This document shows, one piece after another, positions 1 through 6,418 of a stretch of DNA of 32,132 nucleotides; the stretch's first letter is position 1; each line of letters begins with the position of its first letter. Made by a program: the position numbers and the translations under genes. Origin of the DNA: an uncultured Clostridia bacterium (GTDB lineage Bacteria; Bacillota; Clostridia; Christensenellales; Borkfalkiaceae); assembly GCA_944336975.1 (NCBI GenBank), contig CALVLH010000018.1, forward strand, positions 1 through 32,132. Reading direction: 5' to 3'. Below the pieces are notes generated by a model. It saw only the letters and a program-made list of their open reading frames with translations, searched no databases and was not told the origin of the DNA.

Positions 1-217
1 TCTGGAGCATATCCGTGAGGCGGTAGCGGAGGAAGAACATCGTCGCGAAAATGGCGGGGGAACCGCCTGCGAGCGCGGCGAGAATGAGTTTTCCGTCGCT
101 CTTGCGGGCACCGTCGTCGCCCGCGTCTGCGGCGTCTTTCTGCGTTTTCAGCAGGCGGAAGCCGAAGAAGTTGACGGAGAGGATATATACGGCAAACAAA
201 AGATAAACGAAAATCAT
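1..217 (-). CDS. DUF1294 family small membrane protein (3' part outside window)
   Basis: The minus strand reads without a stop from an ATG at 217 to the window edge, 72 codons. The N-terminus is a hydrophobic helix (residues 2-20, MIFVYLLFAVYILSVNFF), then a short charged Asp/Lys-rich linker, then KLILAALAGGSPAIFATMFFLRYR. That second part matches the DUF1294 pattern of a Lys-Leu-x-x-x-Ala-x-x-GG-x turn before a helix ending in Arg/His. The family is uncharacterised and membrane-embedded. The gene is divergent from purH with a 45-base gap. No convincing ribosome binding site precedes the ATG, so the start is provisional. Confidence 0.6.
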   Translation of the reverse strand, partial: MIFVYLLFAVYILSVNFFGFRLLKTQKDAADAGDDGARKSDGKLILAALAGGSPAIFATMFFLRYRLTDMLQ

Positions 218-262
218 ATCGCACAGAGTATGTGCAATTTTGAAAAATTCGGAGCTTGAAAG

Positions 263-1807
263 ATGGATATGCGTAAAAAACATCAGAAGAGGGCGTACAT
301 CAGCGTTTACAACAAAGAGCGTATCGTGGAATTTTGTCAGTATCTCGTCGAGTACGGATATGATCTGATCGCGACGGAAGGCACCTGCCGCGTGCTCAGC
401 GAGGCAGGACTGCCCGTGCGTTCCGCGCACGAGCTGACGGGGTATCCCGAGCCACTCGGCGGGAAAGTCCGCGCCGTGCATCCCGCGATCTACACGGGGA
501 TCATTGCGAACGAACTGACCAGACAACAGCTCGCGGAGCTTTCCGACGAGGAGGTCTATCCCATCGAGCTGGTCGTCATCAACCTGTATCCTTTCAAGGA
601 AGATATGGAAGCGGGCGTGCCTTTCGAGGAGGCCGCCGCGCATATCGACGCGGGCGGCGTCGCGCTCCTCAATGCCGCGGCAAAAAATTTCATGCATACG
701 GTCGCGGTTTGCGATCCCGAGGATTATGACCGCGTTCTGTGCGACCTCGCGACGGGCGTCATTCCCGAAGATGAGAGAAAATATCTCATGTACAAGGCGT
801 TCTCCTGTACGGCGGCGTATGACGCGCTCGTCTCGCAATATCTTTCCCGCCAACTTAAGATCGCTTTTCCTCGCACCCTCACGGTCACATACGAAAAGGC
901 GCAGGATATGCGTTACGGCGAAAATCCGCACCAGCGCGCGGCGGTCTACCGCGAGCCGCTGCTCAAAGAAGGTTCGCTTGCCCGCGCCAAACAGCTTACG
1001 GGAGAGGCGCTCAGCTATAACAACATCAACGACGCCAATTCTGCGCTCGAACTCGTCAAGGAGTTCGAGGCGCCGACGGTCGCTGTCTGCAAACACTGCA
1101 CGCCTTGCAGCGTCGGTACAGGGGATACCGTATACGATGCCTTCATGCTTGCTTATCGCGCGGAGCCGCTCCACCTGCGCGGCGGGATCCTCGCGGTCAA
1201 CGGCATCGTGGATGCCCGCACGGCAGACGCGATGAAGAATCTTCCAGTGGAAGTGGTGATGGCAGTCGGATTTACCCCCGAAGCGATGACGGCACTCCGC
1301 TACAACGCGAGCGTGCGCCTTCTGGAAATGCCCGACATTCGCAGCAAAGTGCAGTTCTCCACGTTCGACATGAAGAAGATCTACGGCGGACTGCTCGTAC
1401 AGACGTATGACGCGCCCGTATTTGAAAAGGCGCGCTGTGTGACCAAACGCAAACCGACCGCTTATGAAGTGAAGGCGCTCGACTTTAACTATAAAGTCGC
1501 CAAGCATACCCGTTCCAGCGCGATGGTCATCGGCAGAGATAACGTGACCGTCGGGATCGGGACGGGGCAGACGAACCGTACGCTGGCGTTGCGCGCCGCG
1601 CTTTCCATTGCGGGAGAGGAGTCGAAGGGATGCGTGCTTGCGTCCGATTCGGCGATCCCGACGAGCGAATGTATCGAACTGTGCAAGCAGTACGGCGTTA
1701 CGGCGATCATACAGACGGGCGGCTCGTCCGATGAGGAGTTCACCGCTCTCTGCAACGAATACGGCATTGCGATGCTGTGCACGGACGCCCGCCATTTCCG
1801 CGATTGA
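263..1807 (+). CDS. purH: Bifunctional AICAR formyltransferase / IMP cyclohydrolase (diverged PurH)
   Basis: This enzyme makes the last two steps of purine synthesis: formyl transfer from 10-formyl-THF to AICAR, then ring closure to IMP. The 514 residues match the usual two-domain length. An N-terminal MGS-like cyclohydrolase domain (about 10-200) holds AVHP (71-74), INLYPF (106-111) and AAAKN (138-142). The transformylase domain holds MRYGENPHQ (216-224), SYNNINDANSALELV (251-265), the catalytic Lys-His pair at 277-278, and a C-terminal ARHFRD. Several signatures differ from the family: VKTLHP reads VRAVHP, KHTNPCG reads KHCTPCS, the DPVSAFGG segment reads EPLHLRGG, and ASDAFFPFPD reads ASDSAIPTSE. 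The start is ATG 263, with GGAGC at 251-255 upstream; a second in-frame ATG lies at 269. No other pur gene is nearby. A hairpin terminator follows. Confidence 0.88.
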   Translation: MDMRKKHQKRAYISVYNKERIVEFCQYLVEYGYDLIATEGTCRVLSEAGLPVRSAHELTGYPEPLGGKVRAVHPAIYTGIIANELTRQQLAELSDEEVYPIELVVINLYPFKEDMEAGVPFEEAAAHIDAGGVALLNAAAKNFMHTVAVCDPEDYDRVLCDLATGVIPEDERKYLMYKAFSCTAAYDALVSQYLSRQLKIAFPRTLTVTYEKAQDMRYGENPHQRAAVYREPLLKEGSLARAKQLTGEALSYNNINDANSALELVKEFEAPTVAVCKHCTPCSVGTGDTVYDAFMLAYRAEPLHLRGGILAVNGIVDARTADAMKNLPVEVVMAVGFTPEAMTALRYNASVRLLEMPDIRSKVQFSTFDMKKIYGGLLVQTYDAPVFEKARCVTKRKPTAYEVKALDFNYKVAKHTRSSAMVIGRDNVTVGIGTGQTNRTLALRAALSIAGEESKGCVLASDSAIPTSECIELCKQYGVTAIIQTGGSSDEEFTALCNEYGIAMLCTDARHFRD

Positions 1808-1818
1808 GGATATATGCA

Positions 1819-1847
1819 AAAGCCATCGGTCATTCCGATGGCTTTTT
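1819..1847 (+). terminator. Intrinsic terminator after purH
   Basis: An 11-bp perfect stem (1819-1829 with 1835-1845) closes a 5-base loop and runs into T's at 1843-1847. It lies 12 bases after the purH stop codon. Confidence 0.9.
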
Positions 1848-1920
1848 ACGGCGCCCGTGCATTATGAGCCTGAAAAGGAAAGAAGGGGCGCGAAGGGCGG
1901 GCATTGGGCAGAAAAGAGAA

Positions 1921-1961
1921 AACAGAAACGCGCGCGCCCGACGGGCGCGCGCGTTTCTGTT
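1921..1961 (-). terminator. Very GC-rich intrinsic terminator for the minus-strand TSCPD gene
   Basis: A perfect 20-bp inverted repeat (1921-1940 with 1942-1961) has a single unpaired central base, so at least one or two pairs must open to form a loop. The core is alternating GC. On the minus strand it starts at the TSCPD stop codon and is followed by a T-rich stretch (GTTTTCTCTTTT), so it ends minus-strand transcripts. It lies between two converging genes. Confidence 0.85.
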
Positions 1962-2227
1962 CAGGAATTGCCTGTGTTATTTTTGTGTTTGAGATAATCT
2001 TCCAGCGCATGGGAGAGCTGGTCGGGACAGGAAGTGTTGTTGCGGCAACGGATCCCGCGCAGAAGGGGGATAAGTTCCGTCGTCGTTCTTCCTTCGACCA
2101 AGCGGCCGATGCCCTGCAAATTTCCGCTGCAACCGCCGATAAATTTGACGTTATGCACGCGGTCTTCCGCGTCGACGTCGAAGATGATCTGTTTGGAACA
2201 AGTTCCTTTCGTCGTATAAGTAAACAT
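1961..2227 (-). CDS. TIGR03905-type TSCPD domain protein
   Basis: The 88-residue protein has the signature of the small TSCPD proteins: a GGCSGN turn, LVEG, and a C-terminal RCRNNTSCPDQL. The name-giving Thr-Ser-Cys-Pro-Asp is intact. The same domain caps B12-dependent ribonucleotide reductases, where its cysteines act in thiol or metal chemistry; the role of the free-standing form is unknown. Four of its Cys residues (CSK, GGCSG, RCRN, TSCPD) could bind a metal or form a redox pair (inference). The start is ATG 2227, with a GAGAGG ribosome binding site about 8 bases upstream; longer in-frame starts would overlap the DUF4364 gene. It sits 19 bases downstream of DUF4364 and is probably cotranscribed. 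The stop codon abuts the terminator stem. Confidence 0.85.
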   Translation of the reverse strand: MFTYTTKGTCSKQIIFDVDAEDRVHNVKFIGGCSGNLQGIGRLVEGRTTTELIPLLRGIRCRNNTSCPDQLSHALEDYLKHKNNTGNS

Positions 2228-2246
2228 AAGTAAAAACCTCTCGGGA

Positions 2247-2771
2247 TCAGTCGACAAGCGTCTCGTAGACAACGGAATAGAGCTCGGACGCCTTGTCCTC
2301 CCATTTTTTATAGATATTGTTCGCCGTTTTCTTGTCGGGAACGACGAATTTGAGTTCCAACATCGGCTGAACGGGGGCAAGGATCTTCAAAAATACGGTA
2401 TAAGTCCCGTCTTTGTTCTGATAATAATCCGATTTGCACTCCTGCCTGTTGCGAAATTTCGTGCTGTTGTTCTTGATGAAACGGGAAATCTCTTCGCGCG
2501 TGCTTTTCGGGATGTTGATATAGAAATTTGCGAGCGTTTCCCTTCCCTCGGGCGTGATGGTATAGAGCGGATCGTCCTCGCCCGGGATCTCGCAGATGAA
2601 ACCGTCGTTGAGCAGTTTATGGATCAGAACCATGCAGTCCATATAATTGATCCAATCGTTGGAAGAGGTACACATATCCACCAACGTCCGTTCGGAGAGG
2701 GCACTTTCCATCTTATCGAATACAAAGAGCAATATTAATTTGTTGACGGAAGTTTCGCCTTTGATCTGCAT
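2247..2771 (-). CDS. DUF4364 family protein, predicted winged-helix type
   Basis: The 174 residues match the Clostridia DUF4364 family. The N-terminal half (about 8-85) looks like a winged helix: helices around NKLILLFVFDKM, a recognition-helix region NYMDCMVLIHKLLNDGF, and a wing with PLYTITPEGRETL. The phrase YTITPEGRE is typical of small winged-helix regulators such as PadR-like proteins. The C-terminal half is an alpha/beta domain with DGTYTVFLKI. A transcriptional role is likely by fold, but no target is known. An AGGA motif precedes ATG 2771. The 111-base gap to the HPr-like gene holds two stem-loops; downstream comes the TSCPD gene. Confidence 0.8.
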   Translation of the reverse strand: MQIKGETSVNKLILLFVFDKMESALSERTLVDMCTSSNDWINYMDCMVLIHKLLNDGFICEIPGEDDPLYTITPEGRETLANFYINIPKSTREEISRFIKNNSTKFRNRQECKSDYYQNKDGTYTVFLKILAPVQPMLELKFVVPDKKTANNIYKKWEDKASELYSVVYETLVD

Positions 2772-2792
2772 ACGGTCGTCCTGCGTAAATCA

Positions 2793-2852
2793 TAGGGGAT
2801 CGTTCATCCCCATAACGACACAATAAGTCGCTTAAACGAATTAAGCGACTTA
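2793..2852 (-). terminator. Stem-loops between the HPr-like gene and DUF4364
   Basis: A perfect 12-bp stem (2824-2835 with 2841-2852, loop ACGAA) lies about 30 bases past the HPr-like stop on the minus strand. Only a loose T-rich stretch (TTATTGTG) follows, so termination would be weak. A second 6-bp stem (2795-2800 with 2806-2811) lies just upstream of DUF4364. They may act as a terminator, or as a processing or attenuation site. Confidence 0.45.
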
Positions 2853-2882
2853 CGGTGCTTTTTCATTCAGTGGAAAATTATC

Positions 2883-3110
2883 TTATACGGCGAACTGAGC
2901 GAGCTTTGCGAGCAGGTCTGCGCAGTCGTCGCTGTAGATCTCTACCGTAAGGGGCTTCGTGAGGTCAAGGCTGAAAATGCCGAGCAGCGACTTCGCGTCG
3001 ACGACATATTTGCCGCTCTTCAAGAGAATTTCGCATTCGCTGTCTTGCGTGATGTTGACAAATTCTTTGACCTTCTGAGCCATTTCGAGAGAAATTTTGA
3101 TCGATTTCAT
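2883..3110 (-). CDS. HPr-like protein lacking the active-site histidine
   Basis: The 75-residue protein resembles HPr, the PTS phosphocarrier, but is about a dozen residues shorter. The region around HPr Ser46 is kept: residues 40-48, KSLLGIFSL, align with KSIMGVMSL, so Ser41 is equivalent to the regulatory serine. The GIHARP loop with phospho-accepting His15 is missing; there is no histidine in the whole protein. It therefore cannot relay phosphate as HPr does. It may be a regulatory or structural relative, possibly a target of HPr kinase (inference). A GGAGGAGG ribosome binding site and a good promoter precede it. No PTS genes are nearby. Confidence 0.72.
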   Translation of the reverse strand: MKSIKISLEMAQKVKEFVNITQDSECEILLKSGKYVVDAKSLLGIFSLDLTKPLTVEIYSDDCADLLAKLAQFAV

Positions 3111-3143
3111 TTACGGGATCCTCCTCCATTCATAGTTACCCGT

Positions 3144-3172
3144 ATTATACATAAAAACTGCGATAAAATCAA
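3144..3172 (-). promoter_or_regulatory. Sigma-A-type promoter for the HPr-like gene
   Basis: On the minus strand, TTGATT (3172-3167) and TATAAT (3149-3144) are separated by 17 bases. The -10 is perfect and the -35 matches four of six. The HPr-like start codon is 33 bases downstream. Confidence 0.7.
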
Positions 3173-3191
3173 GATATTTTCCCAATTTTTC

Positions 3192-3220
3192 TTTAATAAT
3201 TTTTATTTTTGTGCTATAAT
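3192..3220 (+). promoter_or_regulatory. Extended -10 promoter for the 3272-4894 operon
   Basis: A perfect TATAAT at 3215-3220 is preceded by TGC (3212-3214), an extended -10. The -35 position (TTTAAT, 3192-3197, spacer 17) is weak, as is usual for this class. The first gene starts 51 bases downstream. Confidence 0.75.
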
Positions 3221-3271
3221 ACCAATAAGACGGGGAAAAGATATTCAGAATGACAGACCGTCGGAGGAATT

Positions 3272-4000
3272 ATGGAACAAGCATTTGCCAAAATCGACCG
3301 CTTCTTTACCGCTTGCGATGACCTGATCACGGGAAAGTTCATTCTCGCCGATTCCAAGATCGGGGAATTGCTCAAATCGGTCGCTTCCAGCAAGGAACTC
3401 ACCGAATTGTTTTCCGCCGTAACGGAGAATTTCGATTATAACGCCGCCAAAAAGGCGTATCTGCGCTTCCCTGCGGAAAAGGGCGCGGCGCACGGCGCGG
3501 CGTTCCTGCCCGTAGAGCGCGGCGACGTGCTCGCGTTCGTTTTTTGCCTGCTCGTCGAATTTGACGCGGGCAGTATCCGTTTCAACGATTTTCTGCTTCG
3601 CTATTTCTATGAAGACGGCAGTTATACGGCGAGCTATGCGCTTTTTGCGGACCGCATGATCCGCCCGTTCCGCGACATCGTCCGCGATTGCTTTCCCGCC
3701 GCGGGTAAGCGAGGACAGACGCTACGCATGGAGCGCAGGGAGGATGAGATCTTCGCCGCCGTTTCCGAACGCGTTTCGGTGGAACGCAACCGCATTGCGG
3801 CGATCCCCGCGAGCGAAGAGGATCGCGAGGCGGGAGATCTGATCTTGGCGGAGATGTACGCCGCCGCGGGCAGGGGAGACGCGCAGGAACTGCGCGCGCT
3901 GTTGTGCGGTTACGGATATTATCTGCGCGGCATCCGCGCGGAAGACGAGTCGAGCGAAGAGTTGTTCGCGGTGGCGGCAAAGCTGTTTCCGCAGTCGTGA
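3272..4000 (+). CDS. Conserved hypothetical protein, soluble
   Basis: I do not recognise this 242-residue protein. It is acidic, Ala/Glu-rich and predicted mostly helical, with no signal peptide and no clear membrane segment. The N-terminus (MEQAFAKIDRFFTACDDLI) and segments such as FAFADR-like YALFADRMIRPFRDIV look like amphipathic helices, and charged helices dominate the C-terminal half. It has no obvious catalytic motif. The start is ATG 3272, with CGGAGG 8 bases upstream. It is the first gene after an extended -10 promoter and lies 19 bases before a small membrane protein gene, so the two are probably cotranscribed with the NUDIX gene. Function unknown. Confidence 0.75.
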   Translation: MEQAFAKIDRFFTACDDLITGKFILADSKIGELLKSVASSKELTELFSAVTENFDYNAAKKAYLRFPAEKGAAHGAAFLPVERGDVLAFVFCLLVEFDAGSIRFNDFLLRYFYEDGSYTASYALFADRMIRPFRDIVRDCFPAAGKRGQTLRMERREDEIFAAVSERVSVERNRIAAIPASEEDREAGDLILAEMYAAAGRGDAQELRALLCGYGYYLRGIRAEDESSEELFAVAAKLFPQS

Positions 4001-4019
4001 CGGGGGCGGGGGACGGTTC

Positions 4020-4361
4020 GTGAAAGGGTATCGGACGGAATTTATTGCGCTTGCTTTGCAGGCGGCGGCGTTTTTCCTGTTGCCGCTCTTGTTTGGCGCG
4101 CTTACGCCCATCGGGACGGTGCTCCTGCTCGTCGTGCTGACGGCGCTGATCGCCTTGACGGTGGGGATGGCTTCCGATAAGCGCTTGCGCTTTCTCTTTC
4201 CGCTCGCCGTGGCGCTCCTGTTTTTGCCGAGCGTTCCCGTCTACTATAACCCGTCGGCGTTCGTCCACGCGGCGTGGTATTTTGTCGTCGCGCTGTTCGC
4301 TCTTATGGTCGGCGCGTTGGCGCGCAGACTGATCTGCGGAAAAGAAAAGGGGGAAGAATGA
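4020..4361 (+). CDS. Small integral membrane protein, unknown
   Basis: This 113-residue protein is dominated by four hydrophobic stretches (about 8-28, 30-48, 57-72 and 85-104) joined by short charged loops, and it ends in a Lys/Glu-rich tail (GKEKGEE). I recognise no family motif. The start is GTG 4020, preceded by a G-rich stretch (GGGGGCGGGGGA) that can serve as ribosome binding site. The stop overlaps the NUDIX start in an ATGA, so the two are translationally coupled. A role tied to the NUDIX enzyme or the upstream unknown protein is possible but not shown. Confidence 0.65.
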   Translation: MKGYRTEFIALALQAAAFFLLPLLFGALTPIGTVLLLVVLTALIALTVGMASDKRLRFLFPLAVALLFLPSVPVYYNPSAFVHAAWYFVVALFALMVGALARRLICGKEKGEE

Positions 4362-4894
4362 TGGATCTGACAGAAAAGACCATACAAAAGAATTATATTT
4401 ACCGCGGGAAGATCATCAATCTCCGCTGTGACGACGCGCAGCTGCCCGACGGTCGCCCGTGCAAGCGTGAGATGGTGGAGCATCCCGGCGGTTCGAGCAT
4501 TCTCTGCGTGCGCGACGGGAAGATCCTGCTCGAACGTCAATATCGCTATGCGTATTCCAAGGTGATCTGGGAGATCCCTGCGGGGAAGATCGATCCCGGG
4601 GAGGATCCCGCCCTTGCCGCGATTCGCGAACTCAAAGAGGAGGCGGGGCTCATCGCGCGGGAAGTGCGCCATCTTTACACGCTTTATCCCACGCCGGGGT
4701 ATACCAACGAATTGCTCTACATTTATGAAGCGACGCAGACAGAGGTCGGGGAACAGGTGCTGGACGACGGCGAGTTTCTCAGCCTGGTCTGGGTACCCGT
4801 CGAAGAAGCGGCGGAAATGGTGCGCACGGGGGAGATCTCGGACGCAAAGACGGTCGTCGCGATCCTCACCTGGATGCTGAAATATCGCCGTTAA
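4358..4894 (+). CDS. NUDIX hydrolase, ADP-ribose pyrophosphatase type
   Basis: The 178-residue protein has a full Nudix box at 76-97: Gly76, Glu82, Arg90-Glu91, Glu94-Glu95 and Gly97, fitting GX5EX7REX2EEXG. The downstream YPTPGYTNE is typical of the ADP-ribose pyrophosphatase subfamily (NudF/YqkG), which splits ADP-ribose into AMP and ribose 5-phosphate using Mg2+. The N-terminal KNYIYRGKIINLRCDDAQLPDG strand region also fits YqkG-like enzymes. The start is ATG 4358 within an ATGA overlap with the previous gene (ATG 4361 is an alternative), with GGGGGAAG as ribosome binding site. Substrate is inferred by subfamily only. It ends its operon; a terminator lies 40 bases downstream. Confidence 0.9.
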   Translation: MMDLTEKTIQKNYIYRGKIINLRCDDAQLPDGRPCKREMVEHPGGSSILCVRDGKILLERQYRYAYSKVIWEIPAGKIDPGEDPALAAIRELKEEAGLIAREVRHLYTLYPTPGYTNELLYIYEATQTEVGEQVLDDGEFLSLVWVPVEEAAEMVRTGEISDAKTVVAILTWMLKYRR

Positions 4895-4934
4895 ACGCAA
4901 AAATATGACAATTACAAAGTACTATGTCACGCAT

Positions 4935-4968
4935 AAACGGCGTTTTTTATCGAAAAACACCGTTTTTT
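4935..4968 (+). terminator. Intrinsic terminator after the NUDIX gene
   Basis: A 13-bp stem with one mismatch (4935-4947 with 4953-4965) runs into T's at 4963-4968. It is about 40 bases past the NUDIX stop. Confidence 0.85.
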
Positions 4969-5167
4969 ACGCTTTCGGACGAGAAAATAGTGTGGTAAAT
5001 TTCCAACGTCGTCCCCGTTCGGGTTTGAGTTTCGCTTCGGAACGTCGAATGCGAATGGAGGTGAATTTATTTTTCGTACGCTTTTTTGACTGCCGTGCCA
5101 TTGCCGTACGCGAGATCGTACAAAAGTGTGCCGATGAAGCGAGTGTAAATTAGATATACAGACGGTC

Positions 5168-5206
5168 AAAAAGCCCGCCCGCGCGATTTGCGCGGGCGGG
5201 CTTTTT
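5168..5206 (-). terminator. Bidirectional GC-rich terminator after the Cys-rich gene
   Basis: A perfect 17-bp stem (5168-5184 with 5190-5206) closes a 5-base loop and is flanked by A5 and T5, so it can work on either strand. It lies 42 bases past the stop of the minus-strand Cys-rich gene. Confidence 0.88.
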
Positions 5207-5248
5207 CAAAAATGAACGGGGCGGAGAAAAGAACGGGCGGACGGCGCG

Positions 5249-5458
5249 TCAGCCGTTGCAGCAACCGCAGCCGCAGCCGCCGTTGCCGAAGATCGAGCCG
5301 AGCGTGCCGTTCTTGCACATACAGTAAGCGAGCGCCGCGAGGATGGGCCAGCCGCAACCCGAGAAGGCGCCGGAGAGCATATTGCCGCACGTCGTTCCGA
5401 GAATGAGCAGGATGATGAGAATCCAAAGAGCGCTGTTGCCTTGTAAACAGCAATTCAT
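5249..5458 (-). CDS. Small Cys/Gly-rich membrane protein
   Basis: This 69-residue protein starts MNCCLQGNS, has one strong hydrophobic helix (about 10-22, LWILIILLILG), a second weaker one (about 34-46, GWPILAALAYCMC), and ends in a Gly/Cys cluster (GNGGCGCGCCNG). It contains ten Cys. Similar short Cys-rich proteins occur in Clostridia, some annotated as chorion-like high-cysteine proteins; their role is unknown. A spore-surface or metal-binding role is speculation. It has a strong AAGGAGG ribosome binding site 7 bases before ATG 5458 and its own terminator, which supports it as a real single-gene unit. Confidence 0.75.
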   Translation of the reverse strand: MNCCLQGNSALWILIILLILGTTCGNMLSGAFSGCGWPILAALAYCMCKNGTLGSIFGNGGCGCGCCNG

Positions 5459-5515
5459 AGTTTTTCCTCCTTATCGCAACCGAGGAGTATGTATATTTTT
5501 CTTCCGTTCGGTTGG

Positions 5516-5552
5516 TTATATTAAATAATATGATGCACGCGAAGAAAAATGT
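5516..5552 (-). promoter_or_regulatory. Possible promoter of the Cys-rich gene, sporulation-like -10
   Basis: Reading the minus strand, CATATTAT sits about 70 bases before the start codon and fits the CATANNNT -10 word of SigE/SigK-type promoters. An AC dinucleotide 18 bases upstream could serve as the SigK-type -35. A vegetative promoter in the AT-rich stretch nearby is equally possible. Confidence 0.25.
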
Positions 5553-5575
5553 TCCGAGCAAATGCGGTCATTTAG

Positions 5576-5604
5576 TTGCCAAAAAAGCAGCTATTTGCTA
5601 TAAT
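5576..5604 (+). promoter_or_regulatory. Promoter of the ECF-coaX-hom-ATP-grasp operon
   Basis: TTGCCA (5576-5581, five of six) and TATAAT (5599-5604) are 17 bases apart, with TGC directly before the -10. It is one of the strongest promoters by consensus in the window. Transcription should start near 5611, directly before a hairpin. Confidence 0.85.
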
Positions 5605-5614
5605 ATGATATAGG

Positions 5615-5680
5615 TTGCTCTTCGGGCGGAAAGACACGCGACGCGGTCTTATCCGCCGCAGGCAGCAAAAATCTTTTTTT
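5615..5680 (+). ncRNA. Leader hairpin with U-tract: attenuator or short RNA
   Basis: Just after the predicted transcription start, three nested helices form: 5615-5619 with 5664-5668, 5625-5630 with 5652-5657, and 5631-5635 with 5646-5650. An internal loop separates the first two, and a single bulged A (5651) the others. Seven T's follow at 5674-5680, so this is a terminator-like element upstream of the coding region. A second stem (CAGAC...GTCTG, 5683-5707) lies between it and the ribosome binding site. There is no room for a riboswitch aptamer before the hairpin. It could be a conditional terminator or an independent RNA of about 70 bases. Confidence 0.55.
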
Positions 5681-5721
5681 CACAGACATTCCTTAAAGGG
5701 AAGTCTGATGGAGGTGTTATT

Positions 5722-6399
5722 ATGGATCGTGACAGAGCGCATCTTGTTGCGTTCATCGGCGTCATGGCGGCGTTGATGTTTGTGGTTTTGATGTTGGAAA
5801 CGTACGTCTTTATCTACTTCATCAAACCGTCGCCCGCTTTTTTCTCCATTCCGCTGTTCATCGCATTGAGCATGTACGGAAATTGGAAGCACAGTTTTAT
5901 CGGCGGAACGATTTTCGGATGCTGTTCGTTCATCATTTCGTTTTTCGTCGGATATACCGCATTTTATAACCCGCTCGTTTCCATCCTTCCCAGGACGATC
6001 ACGGGCGTGGCAGGGTACTGGATCCTTTACGGACTGACGCGCATCACCCGCGGCAAGGCGAAAGACGTGGTCCGCGCGGTCGCGGCGGCGATCACCGTTG
6101 TTCTCCACACCGTGCTCGTGATCGGGGCGATGGAACTCTTTACGCAGGGCGGCGCGTTTTTCGACACCGTTTGGCAGACGATCATCGGCATCAATTTCGT
6201 GTTTGAGTTCGTCTGTTCGATCATCCTCGTTCCCATTTTCATCCGCGTGATGAAAAAGGCGACGCATACCCCCGATTTTCTGCCCGCAGGGGCGGGGCGC
6301 ACCGTCACGGAGGATCGTATGGCGGAAGCGGCACAGGCGGCGCAGTCTTCGGAAGAGCCTTCTTCGGACGAAACGGAAGAAGGGGAAGACAAGAACTGA
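5722..6399 (+). CDS. ECF-type transporter S component, possibly for pantothenate
   Basis: The 225-residue protein has about six hydrophobic segments within residues 8-180. The N-terminal helix AFIGVMAALMFVV carries the small-residue pattern that S components use to dock on the EcfT subunit. The C-terminal 35 residues are hydrophilic and very acidic, an unusual extension. S components bind a vitamin or metal and share an energising module encoded elsewhere; no ecfA/ecfT is in this window. The next gene is pantothenate kinase, so pantothenate is the likeliest substrate (inference from context). It has a GGAGGTG ribosome binding site before ATG 5722, and lies behind a strong promoter and a leader hairpin. 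Confidence 0.72.
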   Translation: MDRDRAHLVAFIGVMAALMFVVLMLETYVFIYFIKPSPAFFSIPLFIALSMYGNWKHSFIGGTIFGCCSFIISFFVGYTAFYNPLVSILPRTITGVAGYWILYGLTRITRGKAKDVVRAVAAAITVVLHTVLVIGAMELFTQGGAFFDTVWQTIIGINFVFEFVCSIILVPIFIRVMKKATHTPDFLPAGAGRTVTEDRMAEAAQAAQSSEEPSSDETEEGEDKN

Positions 6400-6418
6400 A
6401 ATCGTAAGGAGAGAGCTC

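Larger units (their letters stand above)
4895..5248. other. Mostly non-coding interval between NUDIX gene and Cys-rich gene
   Basis: This 354-base gap holds two terminators (4935-4968 and 5168-5206). Between them are about 200 bases with no convincing gene. One short frame (5055-5153, 32 codons, MEVNLFFVRFFD...) sits at an internal GGAGGTGA motif but has no ribosome binding site of its own and no recognisable family. Repeated CGTACG / CGTAC words occur at about 5076-5130. I cannot assign a function to this stretch. Confidence 0.5.

Noticed and set aside
1921-1961. Perfect GC inverted repeat as a recombination or mobile-element end
   Set aside because: Its position at the TSCPD stop codon and the T-rich minus-strand flank explain it as a terminator; no transposase or target duplication is seen.
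4905-5153. 82-codon plus-strand open frame after the NUDIX gene
   Set aside because: It reads straight through the terminator hairpin at 4935-4968, has no ribosome binding site, and its composition is not protein-like.
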